A stretch of 20,882 nucleotides of DNA from an uncultured Collinsella sp. (GTDB lineage: Bacteria; Actinomycetota; Coriobacteriia; Coriobacteriales; Coriobacteriaceae), in assembly GCA_900542555.1 (NCBI GenBank), contig UQNU01000042.1, positions 1-20,882 of the forward strand, written 5' to 3'. Positions 1 to 7,678 of this stretch are shown piece after piece. The stretch's first letter is position 1. Every line of letters begins with the position of its first letter. The position numbers and the translations under genes are program-made. The notes below the pieces were generated by a model. The model was not told the origin of the DNA. It was given only the letters and a program-made list of their open reading frames with translations, and made no database searches.

Positions 1-1769
1 TGACCGCCGAGATTATCAAGCGCCTGCACGAGCAGGGCACCATCTCCAAGCGCTCCACGCTGCAGTTCTACGATGCCAAGGCCGGCACGTTCCTCAACGG
101 CCGTCAGGTAATCGGCCGCTGCCCCATCCAGGGCTGCAAGTCCGAGAAGGCTTATGCCGACGAGTGCGACCTGGGTCACCAGTTTGAGCCCGAGGAGCTC
201 ATCGCGCCCAAAAGCCAGCTCACCGGCGAGGTGCCCGAGCTGCGCCCGGTAGACAACCTCTACTTCGACCTGCCGGCCTACCTCGACTTTATGAAGACCT
301 ATACCGCCAAGCTCGCCCAGAACCCGCAGGTTCGTTCCGTGGTCTCCAAGACTATGGAGGAGTGGCTGCTGCCGGCTCAGCTCTATATCCAGAACAAGTT
401 CCGCGAGGCCTTCGATGCCGTCGAGGATCAGCTTCCCGAGCACACCGTGCTGGAGCCCGAGGGCAACAAGAGCAGCTTTACCGTCACCTTCCCCAGCTGG
501 AAGGAGCGCGACGACGCCCACGCGGTGCTCGCCAACGGCGGCGTGCGCTTCCGCAGCGGCAAGGCGCTCGTGCCCTTCCGCATCACCGGTAACATCGGCT
601 GGGGCGTTCCGGTGCCCGAGGTCGATGGCGTCTCCGACGTCACCTGCTGGTGCTGGCCCGAGAGCCTGTGGGCGCCCATCAGCTATACGCGTACCGTGCT
701 CGCGCGCGATGCCAAGGCCGCCGGCGTGACCGAGGGTGTCGCCGCCCAGGATGCCGCCCTCATGGGCGAGCCCGCTGCCGACTCCACGCAGGTCCCCGCG
801 CCCACCTACCAGCACAGCTCGCTCGACTGGCGCGACTGGTGGTGCTCGGACGACGCACAGATCTACCAGTTCATCGGTCAGGACAACATCTATTTCTACT
901 GCATCGCTCAGACAGCCATGTGGGAGGCCCTGGGTTGGGACCTTACGCAGAGCACCGTCAGCGCCTGCTATCACCTGCTCTACATGGGCAAAAAAGCCAG
1001 CTCGTCCTCGCAGACGCCTCCCCCGCCGGCAGACGACCTGCTCAACCACTACACCTGCGAGCAGATGCGCGCGCACTGGCTGTCGCTCGGCCTGTCCGAG
1101 AAGCCGGTAAGCTTTAGCCCCAAGGCATATGACACGCGCGTGACCGGCAAGGACAAGGACGGCAACGAGGTGCGCGCCTGCGACGACAAGCGCGTTATCG
1201 ACCCGGCCCTTAAGGAGAGCGCGCTGCTGACCGGCGTGTTCAACCGTCTGGCCCGCAGCTGCTTCTACGGCGTCGCCGTCAAGGAGGGCGACGAGAGCCC
1301 CTACCGCAACGGCTGCATCCCCGCCGGTGCTGCCTCCACCACCGTGGTCGAAGCCGCCGAGCAGGCAGCCCTCGCCTTTGAGCAGGCCATGTACAAGTTC
1401 GAGACGCACCGCGCACTCGCCGTGTGCGACGACTACCTGCGTGCCGCCAACAAGCGCTGGAGCGATGCCTCCAAGGCCGCCAACAAGCTCGAGGGCGAGC
1501 CGGCAAACGCCGCCATGACGCAGGCCCTCGTCGACGCCTTTACCGAACTGCGCGTGGCGACCGTGCTTATGCACGGCATCGTCCCGGCCGGCTGCGAGCT
1601 CATCTGCGAGTACTTCGACGTCGATCCGGTCGCCTTCTTTAGCTGGGATAACATCTTTGCCTCCACGGACGAGTTTGTGGAGAGCCTGGGCGAGAAGCCC
1701 GGCGAGCACCGCGTAAAGCCGCTGCCCCCGCGCTTCGACTTCTTCAGCAAGCACGAGAGCCAGTACTAA
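1..1769 (+). CDS. Methionyl-tRNA synthetase-like class I tRNA ligase, 5' end outside window
   Basis: The frame is open from base 3 to the TAA at 1767-1769, so the N-terminus (Rossmann half with the HIGH motif) lies upstream; 588 residues are visible. Near the start is a MetRS-type zinc-knuckle insert (CPIQGC, then DECDLGH) followed by the family's LIAPKSQLTGEVP stretch. Later come YQFIGQDNIYFY (like MetRS YHFIGKDIVYFH) and an alpha-helical anticodon-binding region around bases 1350-1640. Canonical MetRS charges initiator and elongator tRNA-Met with methionine in the cytoplasm. Odd points: the KMSKS catalytic loop reads KASSS (993-1007) and is followed by a proline run, and the second zinc CxxC is incomplete (DLGH). 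It could therefore be a diverged MetRS paralogue rather than the housekeeping enzyme, so no symbol is given. The methyltransferase gene follows after 40 nt on the same strand. The family call is firm; activity is uncertain. Confidence 0.85.
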   Translation, partial: TAEIIKRLHEQGTISKRSTLQFYDAKAGTFLNGRQVIGRCPIQGCKSEKAYADECDLGHQFEPEELIAPKSQLTGEVPELRPVDNLYFDLPAYLDFMKTYTAKLAQNPQVRSVVSKTMEEWLLPAQLYIQNKFREAFDAVEDQLPEHTVLEPEGNKSSFTVTFPSWKERDDAHAVLANGGVRFRSGKALVPFRITGNIGWGVPVPEVDGVSDVTCWCWPESLWAPISYTRTVLARDAKAAGVTEGVAAQDAALMGEPAADSTQVPAPTYQHSSLDWRDWWCSDDAQIYQFIGQDNIYFYCIAQTAMWEALGWDLTQSTVSACYHLLYMGKKASSSSQTPPPPADDLLNHYTCEQMRAHWLSLGLSEKPVSFSPKAYDTRVTGKDKDGNEVRACDDKRVIDPALKESALLTGVFNRLARSCFYGVAVKEGDESPYRNGCIPAGAASTTVVEAAEQAALAFEQAMYKFETHRALAVCDDYLRAANKRWSDASKAANKLEGEPANAAMTQALVDAFTELRVATVLMHGIVPAGCELICEYFDVDPVAFFSWDNIFASTDEFVESLGEKPGEHRVKPLPPRFDFFSKHESQY

Positions 1770-1809
1770 AACAACACTCGACATGTAATGGAATGGGAAG
1801 GAAAGACGG

Positions 1810-2913
1810 ATGTCCAAGCCGCGTCGTCGTAAGCAGAAAAAGCAGGTTAAGCCCGAGCTCAAGCTTAGGCAGTTTGCTGCCACCGAGCTTTCCGACCAGC
1901 TTGCCGCCCAACACTCCGCCGCCGACCTGCCGCGCTTTATGGTCGACACGGTTGCCGGCGCCTATGCCCCCACCGATGCCGAGCTCATGATCGAAGGCTT
2001 TGGCGCCGCGGCCACACGCCCAGTCACACTGCGTGCCAACACGCTCAAGGCGACCGCCGAAGACATCGCCGCCGCACTCGACGAGGCTGGCATCGCGCAC
2101 CAAACCGTTACCTGGTATCCGGACGCTTTCATCCTGCCCGAGGCTCTGGTATCCGATTTGTGGGATCTCGACATCTACCGCGACGGCAAAATCTATCTGC
2201 AGAGCCTGTCGTCCATGATGCCGCCGTTGGTCCTGGGCGCTCAGACCGGCGAGGACATCCTGGATATGTGCGCGGCCCCCGGTGGCAAGACGACGCAGAT
2301 CGCCGCCCTCACGCAGGGACAGGCGCACCTCACGGCCTGCGAGATGAGCATTCCCCGCGCCGAAAAGCTCGAAGCTAACCTCCACCGCCAAGGCGCAAAT
2401 AATGTGCCCGTCATGCGCATCGACGCACGCGAGCTCGACGAGTTCTTCCGCTTTGACCGCATCCTGCTCGACGCTCCCTGCACCGGCACGGGCACCGTCA
2501 TCAGCGGCAACGAGAAGAGTCTGCGCGGCCTCACCGAGCAGTTGCTCGGCAAGTGCGCCCGCTCGCAGCGAGCACTTCTGGACCGCGCCATGGGTGCCCT
2601 CAAACCGGGCGGCACGCTCGTCTATTCGACTTGTTCGATCTTGCCGCAGGAAAACGAGGACGCCCTGCAAGAGGCCCTCGACAAGCACATGGATTGCGAG
2701 CTTATCCCCCTCGACGGCACGCCGAGCGAAAGTGAAACGCGCCGTGCTCAGGAAGCTGGCGAAGAGCCACGCATCGAGTGCAACGCCCTCACCGAGGCCA
2801 TCGCCGCCGGCCACGTCTCGTCCGTCGCCAACGGTATGCCCGGCACGCTGACCATTCCGCCTAGCCGCGACTTTGAGGGCTTCTACATTGCCCTAATCCG
2901 AAAACGCAGCTAG
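1810..2913 (+). CDS. RsmB/NOP-family RNA (cytosine-5) methyltransferase
   Basis: This 367-residue protein is a SAM-dependent m5C RNA methyltransferase of the RsmB/RsmF/NOP2 type, expected to act on rRNA in the cytoplasm. The SAM-binding motif I is DMCAAPGGKT (152-161). Motif IV is DAPCTGTG (221-228) with Cys224, and motif VI is STCS (273-276) with Cys275. These two cysteines are the family's release and catalytic nucleophiles, so the enzyme looks intact. The lysine/arginine-rich start (PRRRKQKK) suits RNA contact. The C-terminus ends with the family's DFEGFYIALIRK strand, so there is no extra RNA-binding domain as in E. coli RsmF. The ATG at 1810 follows an AAGGAAAG ribosome binding site. It lies 40 nt after the tRNA-ligase gene and may be co-transcribed with it. 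Which rRNA cytosine is modified cannot be told from sequence. Confidence 0.93.
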   Translation: MSKPRRRKQKKQVKPELKLRQFAATELSDQLAAQHSAADLPRFMVDTVAGAYAPTDAELMIEGFGAAATRPVTLRANTLKATAEDIAAALDEAGIAHQTVTWYPDAFILPEALVSDLWDLDIYRDGKIYLQSLSSMMPPLVLGAQTGEDILDMCAAPGGKTTQIAALTQGQAHLTACEMSIPRAEKLEANLHRQGANNVPVMRIDARELDEFFRFDRILLDAPCTGTGTVISGNEKSLRGLTEQLLGKCARSQRALLDRAMGALKPGGTLVYSTCSILPQENEDALQEALDKHMDCELIPLDGTPSESETRRAQEAGEEPRIECNALTEAIAAGHVSSVANGMPGTLTIPPSRDFEGFYIALIRKRS

Positions 2914-2937
2914 CGCACGGATCCAAAACTCAACAAG

Positions 2938-3108
2938 CTATCTCTGTGCGCGTTTGCCCTGCTGGTCGCGATGCTGTTTAAGCATCGCGCGCTCCTTGCG
3001 TTCGGCCCCTTTGCCCTTAATGGCCGTGACCACAAAGTAGATGACCGCGGCGGCTACGATTGCGCCCACGCATAGGCCAATCGAGCCCAACATTGCCGAA
3101 AATTCCAT
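2938..3108 (-). CDS. Small single-pass membrane protein, 56 aa, unknown function
   Basis: Reading the minus strand from ATG 3108 to TAG 2938 gives 56 residues. A short N-terminus (MEFSAMLG) is followed by one strong hydrophobic helix, about residues 9-30 (ends AAAVIYFVVTAI), and then a very basic tail rich in K, R and Q (KGKGAERKERAMLK and on). The positive tail predicts N-out, C-in topology by the positive-inside rule. An AGAGGTGA ribosome binding site sits about 6 nt before the ATG, and the frame has no competing gene. It converges on the methyltransferase gene with only 24 nt between stops, and is divergent from the gene at 3300. I do not recognise a family. The start, binding site and clean membrane helix make it a credible gene, but expression is unproven. 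Confidence 0.72.
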   Translation of the reverse strand: MEFSAMLGSIGLCVGAIVAAAVIYFVVTAIKGKGAERKERAMLKQHRDQQGKRAQR

Positions 3109-3260
3109 ACCGCGTCACCTCTCTTTTAAACGGGACTTTCAAGATAGCACCTCGATACCCGCCACCACAGCTCCTTCACGTTCGCCGGCCCTTCGGTCTA
3201 ACGGATGGCGCGGCGGGGAAAAATCAACTCGTCAAACGATTTAGCATTCGCAATTCCGGC

Positions 3261-3299
3261 TGCATCGCGCCGGCCATCATCACATAGAATCGAGCCTCC
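3261..3299 (+). promoter_or_regulatory. Putative promoter giving a leaderless mRNA
   Basis: A TAGAAT hexamer (3285-3290) resembles a -10 box and ends 9 nt before the ATG at 3300. No purine-rich ribosome binding site is present (the sequence is GAGCCTCC), and an in-frame TAG at 3285 excludes an earlier start. Transcription would begin at or within a few bases of the ATG. The -35 box is not convincing. The rest of 3109-3299 shows only the small gene's binding site on the other strand. Confidence 0.45.
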
Positions 3300-4391
3300 A
3301 TGGATACCCTCAACGATCTAAATGAGCGCGTCGACGCCTTCGTCGGCACCAGCTCCTTCGACACGCCTGCGGCGGCAAACGACCAAGCTCCCATCGATGT
3401 GCCCGCCGAGGTGCACGAGGACATCGTCGCCTCGGTCGATTTTTCCGAGGTCGAGCTCGCAGACGAGCTCACCGAGCCCCAAGTAGCCATCACGCCCAAC
3501 GGCCTGCTCCCTATGGAGCCCCAGCCCATCGACGGACGCCTGCGCAAGGCTGCCCTTCGCATGCCCGACGAGATCGAGGAGGCCAGCGGCTTCACACTCT
3601 TTGGCCGACGCATCAAGTCGCTCATTTACACCACCGACGTCGCGGTTATCCGCAACTCCAACGCCGATGCCGTCTTTGCGGTCTACCCTTTCACGCCGCA
3701 GCCCGCCATTACGCAAGCGCTGCTGACCGTCGCCGAGTGCCCGGTCTTTGTAGGCGTGGGCGGCGGAACTACGACCGGTAAGCGCTCCGTGCAGATGGCA
3801 GCCGTCTCCGAGATGCAGGGCGCGGCGGGCTGCGTGGTCAACTCCCCCGCTACTGCCGAGATGGTCGAGCACATCACCAACATCGCCGACATCCCCGTCA
3901 TCGCCACGGTCGTTCGCTGCGACGACGATGCCCACGCCAAGGTGCGCGCCGGCGCCAAGATTCTCAACATCGCCGCCGGCAAGAACACGCCCCAGGTCCT
4001 ACGCGAGCTGCGCGAGCACTATCCCAACCTGCCGCTTATCGCGCCGGGCGGCAAGACGCCCGAGAGCATTCGCGAGACCATCGCCGCCGGCGCCAACGCC
4101 ATCATCTGGACACCGCCTTCGGCCCAGCAGCTACAGACCGACATGATGCAGCGTTATCGCAAGATGAAGGAAGACGCCACACCTGTCATCTCGCGCGACG
4201 ACGTGCCCATTATCGACCAGGTCGCCGCCGCCGAGGTCAGCCAAGTCGAGAACATGAATCCCGATGTGCCGATTCCCGACGAAGTCATCGAGCGCGTCGC
4301 TTCGATCCACGAGCGCGTCGAGGAGCATCGCGCCAACCGCGGCCTCAAGCCGTCACTGCACGGCTTTTTCTTCCGCGGAAAGAAACGCTAG
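3300..4391 (+). CDS. Conserved TIM-barrel-like protein of unknown function
   Basis: This is a 363-residue cytoplasmic protein. The core, from about residue 88 (MPDEIEEASGF), has alternating strands and helices. It holds a glycine-rich loop GVGGGTTTGKRS (152-163), a second loop APGGKTPESI near 250, and GANAIIWTPPS near 265. These look like the phosphate-binding loops of (beta/alpha)8 barrels. From memory, related proteins in Firmicutes and Coriobacteria are annotated only as 'hydrolase' or hypothetical, so no reaction is assigned. Residues 1-85 are an acidic, probably disordered extension (many D, E, A, P) before the barrel, and about 75 C-terminal residues are charged. An in-frame stop 15 nt upstream fixes 3300 as the earliest start; no ribosome binding site precedes it. 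A strong terminator follows, so it is probably transcribed alone. Confidence 0.8.
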   Translation: MDTLNDLNERVDAFVGTSSFDTPAAANDQAPIDVPAEVHEDIVASVDFSEVELADELTEPQVAITPNGLLPMEPQPIDGRLRKAALRMPDEIEEASGFTLFGRRIKSLIYTTDVAVIRNSNADAVFAVYPFTPQPAITQALLTVAECPVFVGVGGGTTTGKRSVQMAAVSEMQGAAGCVVNSPATAEMVEHITNIADIPVIATVVRCDDDAHAKVRAGAKILNIAAGKNTPQVLRELREHYPNLPLIAPGGKTPESIRETIAAGANAIIWTPPSAQQLQTDMMQRYRKMKEDATPVISRDDVPIIDQVAAAEVSQVENMNPDVPIPDEVIERVASIHERVEEHRANRGLKPSLHGFFFRGKKR

Positions 4392-4403
4392 CCGCAACAG
4401 CAA

Positions 4404-4440
4404 GGCCCGCCCCACAAACGTGAGGCGGGCCGTTTTCGTT
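4404..4440 (+). terminator. Rho-independent terminator after the TIM-barrel gene
   Basis: A perfect 8-bp stem GGCCCGCC (4404-4411) / GGCGGGCC (4424-4431) has a further CAC/GTG pairing inside the loop. It is followed by a T-rich run (GTTTTCGTTT). It lies 12 nt after the TAG. On the minus strand the T-run is weak, so it probably serves mainly the plus-strand gene, though it also lies beyond the end of the convergent DegV gene. Confidence 0.88.
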
Positions 4441-4472
4441 TGAGCAATCATGCAGCGACGTGATGGGGCAAA

Positions 4473-5363
4473 TTAATCCACGCGCTTGTCGCCCATAAAG
4501 AAGAGCGCCACCGTACCAGGTCCGGTATGCGAGCCAATCAGAGCACCGATGTCATTGATCTCAATCTTACCTTTAAGCTGCGGAACCTGTTCCTCAATCA
4601 GCGCCGCGACCGCCTCAGCATCCTCGCGGCACGCCGACTGCGACATGATGCACTTACCCGAATAATCTGCACCGTCCTGTACGTGTGCCATCATGGTCTT
4701 AGCCATCTCGGAAATCGCGCGCTTCTTAGTGCGAATCTTCTCACGTGGCGACAGCTTACCTTCGCAATCGACCGTCATAAGCGGGCAAATCTTAAGCGCC
4801 GTGCCGATGATCGCGCTCGCGGCCGAAATGCGACCGCCGCGCAGGTAGCTCGACAGATCGGTCGAGAAGAACCAGTGGTGCAGGTTGAGCTTGTGCTCCT
4901 CGATCCAGGCAGCCGTCTCGTCGAGTGAAGCCCCGCTATCGCGCACATCGGCGGCATATTCCAACAACAGGCCAAAGCCCGAAGACGCCGCCAGCGAATC
5001 GATGACGCGCACCTTGCCGCCCTCGGGATAGCGATCCGCAAGCATCTGCGCCGCGACGCAGGCCGATCCATACGTGCCCGAAATACCCGACGACAACGTC
5101 AGGTGCAGCACGTCTTTACCCTCGGCAACAAACGGCTCCCAAAACTCCTCGTACTCACCCACGCTCACCTGAGACGTCTTGGGCATGGCGCCCGCGGCAA
5201 TCTGGGCAAAAAACTCGTCCGGCGTAATCGACTGATACAGATCGTCCGTATAGACAACATCGTCGATCTCGTAATGAAAACACACGACAGGGATATTGCG
5301 CGACGCAAAGAACTCACGGGTTCGATCGGCGGCGGATTCACAGGTCAGGACAAAATCACTCAT
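4473..5363 (-). CDS. DegV family fatty-acid-binding protein
   Basis: This 296-residue protein has the DegV/FakB fold, in which one fatty acid is buried between two domains. In Firmicutes FakB presents it to the kinase FakA for phosphorylation and phospholipid synthesis. Visible family marks are an N-terminal strand with CES (8-10), the KTSQVS segment (62-67), the SSGISGTY loop (91-98), HWFFSTDLSSYLRGGRIS around 162-180, and a C-terminal GSHTGPGTVALFF that contacts the lipid head group. The start is placed at 5363 because AAGGAG lies just before it. An ATG 18 nt further upstream would put that binding site inside the coding region. No fakA gene is in the window. Family certain; the bound fatty acid is unknown. 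Confidence 0.93.
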   Translation of the reverse strand: MSDFVLTCESAADRTREFFASRNIPVVCFHYEIDDVVYTDDLYQSITPDEFFAQIAAGAMPKTSQVSVGEYEEFWEPFVAEGKDVLHLTLSSGISGTYGSACVAAQMLADRYPEGGKVRVIDSLAASSGFGLLLEYAADVRDSGASLDETAAWIEEHKLNLHHWFFSTDLSSYLRGGRISAASAIIGTALKICPLMTVDCEGKLSPREKIRTKKRAISEMAKTMMAHVQDGADYSGKCIMSQSACREDAEAVAALIEEQVPQLKGKIEINDIGALIGSHTGPGTVALFFMGDKRVD

Positions 5364-5683
5364 ATGAGGCTCCTTACTCATTGCTGCGCAAATTATCGCA
5401 CAGTGAGCCTACATGCGGTACATATGTCCACTATTTACCAAATCGAACCAAAAATAGTGAACATCTTTACCACCATCGTCTCCACCGGCCCCACGCATAA
5501 ATATCTGAAAAAACACCCTCTGTCGTCTCCACCCAACCGCCATATCTACCTCAACTAAATCGATTTACCAAACCGTTCAGCCGACAATTCAGCCGGTGGC
5601 GCAAAATCGAAACAAAAGCGGCGCATACTGATAAACGTTTGACGCTGTTTATCAGTTTTACCAGCCCCATCGGAAGGTGTTTC
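5364..5683. promoter_or_regulatory. Divergent intergenic region with two inverted repeats
   Basis: This 320-bp gap between degV (-) and fbp (+) holds no credible gene. Inverted repeat one is CACTATTT (5429-5436) / AAATAGTG (5452-5459), near an ACATATGT palindrome (5420-5427). Inverted repeat two is ACTGATAAAC (5627-5636) / GTTTATCAGT (5647-5656), 10 perfect base pairs around a 10-nt loop, ending 27 nt before the fbp ATG. An 11-bp direct repeat TCGTCTCCACC occurs at 5476 and 5523. The region is richer in A and T than its surroundings, as expected for promoters. No -35/-10 pair is convincing enough to name. Confidence 0.55.
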
Positions 5684-7600
5684 ATGGTCGCATTCGATCG
5701 CAATCCGCAAGACTTTAAGTATCTGCGCCTGCTGTCGAGACAGTTCCCCACCGAACAATCCGCATTTACCGAGATCATCAATCTCTCGGCCATCCTCAAC
5801 CTACCCAAGGGCACCGAGCATTTTATGAGCGACGTGCATGGTGAGTACGAAGCCTTTATGCACATCCTCAACAACTGCTCGGGCGTCGTGCGCGAGCATG
5901 TCGACGAGATTTTTGGCGACACGCTCTCCTTTGACGAAAAGGGCGAGCTGTGTACGCTCATCTACTACCCGCGCGAGAAGATCGACCTGGTCCGCAGCCG
6001 GCGCGAGGACTCGCCAACCTGGTACAAGACGATGCTTGACCAGCTCATCATGGTCGCTCGCTCGCTTTCAAGCCGCTACACGCGCTCCAAAGTGCGTAAG
6101 GCCATCCCGCGCGATTACGCCTACATCATCGACGAGTTGTTGCACACGCACCCGGACGAGAACAACTATCGCGTGCGCTATCACGAGCGCATCGTGGAGT
6201 CCATCCTGGAGACCGCCAGCGCAGACGACTTTATCGAGTCGCTCGCTTCGCTCATCAAGCGCCTGGCCGTCGACCACCTGCACCTGGTGGGCGACATCTT
6301 CGACCGCGGCGGCGGCGCGGCCAAGATTATGGACCGTCTGCTCACCTACCATTCACTCGACATCCAGTGGGGCAACCACGACCTGCTGTGGATGGGCGCT
6401 GCGGCCGGTGAGCCCGCCTGCATCGCCACGGTGCTGCGCAACAACCTACGCTACGACAACTACGAGATCCTCGAGAACGACTACGGCATCTCGCTGCGCG
6501 AGCTTGTTGCCTTTGCCGATGCCACCTACACCGCCGGTGAGCCCATCACCCCGCTGATCAAGGCCATCAACGTGCTGCTCTTTAAGCTAGAGGGCCAGAT
6601 TATCCAGCGCCACCCCGAGTTCGATATGACCGACCGCCTGTTACTCGACAAGATCGACCACGACACCGGCACGGTCACGCTCGCCGACGGCAGCGTGTGG
6701 CCGCTCACGACCAACGACTTCCCCACCGTCGACCCGGCGGACCCCTACACGCTCACGTCTCAGGAGCAGCACATCATCGACAAGCTCGTGTCCGAGTTTG
6801 TCACCGCCGATCACCTGCATCGCCATATCGATTTCCTCTACACCCACGGCTCGATGTACAAGGTCGCCAACGGCAACCTGCTCTTCCACGGCTGCGTTCC
6901 GCTCAACGAAGACGGCACCTTTAGCAGCATGAACTGCCTCGGCACCTGGCACGCTGGCCGCGATTATCTCGATTTTTGCGACCACATCGCCCGCCGCGCG
7001 TGGCGCGTGGGCGACCGCGATGCCCTCGACTGGATGTGGTACCTGTGGATTGGCTTCAATTCACCCGCCAGCGGACGCCTGGTGCGTACCTTTGAGCGCG
7101 CCTATATCGCCGATAAGAGCACCTGGGTCGAGCCGATGGACCCGTACTTTACGCTTACCAAGTCGCCCTCGGTCTGCGATGATATCATGCGCGAGTTTGG
7201 CGTCGCGCCCATGGCATGCTCGCCGACCGGCCACATCATCAACGGCCACACGCCCGTTAAAACCACCAAGGGCGAGCAGCCCATCCGCGCCGAGGGCAAG
7301 CTGCTGGTCATCGATGGCGGCTTCTGCCGCGCTTACCATCCCAAGACGGGCATCGCCGGCTATACGCTCATCTCGAGCTCGCGCGGCTGCCGCCTCAAGT
7401 CGCACCGGGCCTTTACGACGGTTGCCGAGGCACTCACGCGCAACGTGGACATCGAAAGCGAGACCAACCGTTTTGACCAAGCGGACCGTCGCCGCATGGT
7501 GAGCGACACCGATACTGGCGCCAAGATCCGCAGCCAAATCCAAGACCTGCGTCAGCTGCTCGATGCATATAGAAACGGTGCTATCGAGGAGCGCGCCTAG
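5684..7600 (+). CDS. fbp: Fructose-1,6-bisphosphatase class III
   Basis: This enzyme hydrolyses fructose 1,6-bisphosphate to fructose 6-phosphate, the irreversible step of gluconeogenesis, in the cytoplasm. The 638-residue length is close to B. subtilis Fbp (about 670). It is a metallophosphatase fold: SDVHGEYEAF (49-58, metal ligands D50 and H52), VGDIFDRGG (202-210) and WGNHDLLW (229-236) are the three phosphoesterase motifs. LLFHGCVPLN and INGHTPVK with VIDGGFCRAY complete the metal and substrate site, all intact. The ATG at 5684 is chosen because GGAAGGTG lies 6 nt before it; an earlier in-frame ATG at 5639 has none and lies inside an inverted repeat. The gtrA-like gene follows 78 nt later beyond a structured spacer. 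The hairpin just upstream could be a control element. Confidence 0.96.
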   Translation: MVAFDRNPQDFKYLRLLSRQFPTEQSAFTEIINLSAILNLPKGTEHFMSDVHGEYEAFMHILNNCSGVVREHVDEIFGDTLSFDEKGELCTLIYYPREKIDLVRSRREDSPTWYKTMLDQLIMVARSLSSRYTRSKVRKAIPRDYAYIIDELLHTHPDENNYRVRYHERIVESILETASADDFIESLASLIKRLAVDHLHLVGDIFDRGGGAAKIMDRLLTYHSLDIQWGNHDLLWMGAAAGEPACIATVLRNNLRYDNYEILENDYGISLRELVAFADATYTAGEPITPLIKAINVLLFKLEGQIIQRHPEFDMTDRLLLDKIDHDTGTVTLADGSVWPLTTNDFPTVDPADPYTLTSQEQHIIDKLVSEFVTADHLHRHIDFLYTHGSMYKVANGNLLFHGCVPLNEDGTFSSMNCLGTWHAGRDYLDFCDHIARRAWRVGDRDALDWMWYLWIGFNSPASGRLVRTFERAYIADKSTWVEPMDPYFTLTKSPSVCDDIMREFGVAPMACSPTGHIINGHTPVKTTKGEQPIRAEGKLLVIDGGFCRAYHPKTGIAGYTLISSSRGCRLKSHRAFTTVAEALTRNVDIESETNRFDQADRRRMVSDTDTGAKIRSQIQDLRQLLDAYRNGAIEERA

Positions 7601-7606
7601 CACCAC

Positions 7607-7661
7607 CCGCGGGGATTGGCTAAACTTGCTGAGTTTGTCATCCCCGCGGCGCTTCGGCGCC
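7607..7661 (+). promoter_or_regulatory. Two overlapping hairpins between fbp and the first gtrA-like gene
   Basis: CCGCGGGGAT (7607-7616) pairs perfectly with ATCCCCGCGG (7640-7649), and a second pairing AAACT/AGTTT lies inside the loop. GGCGC-TTCG-GCGCC (7648-7661), a UUCG-capped 5-bp hairpin, shares two bases with the right arm of the first stem. No T-run follows, so this is not a classical terminator. It ends 17 nt before the next ATG. It may be an mRNA processing, stabilising or attenuation element. Confidence 0.55.
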
Positions 7662-7678
7662 AGCTTAAGGCAGGTACC

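Noticed and set aside
1231..1240. Possible sortase-type anchor on the large surface protein (ETG before the last helix, residues 1232-1235 of that protein)
   Set aside because: There is no proline-containing LPxTG-like pentapeptide; membrane anchoring through the C-terminal helix is the simpler reading. The coordinates given here are protein residues; the DNA is near 9860-9876.
5382..5683. A gene in the degV-fbp gap
   Set aside because: Frames there are antisense or AT-rich intergenic with no binding site; only the inverted repeats stand out.
7616..7678. TTG start adding 21 residues to the first GtrA-like protein
   Set aside because: The extension lies in the hairpin block and has no proper binding site, while the ATG at 7679 has AAGGCAGG in place and matches the family's N-terminus.
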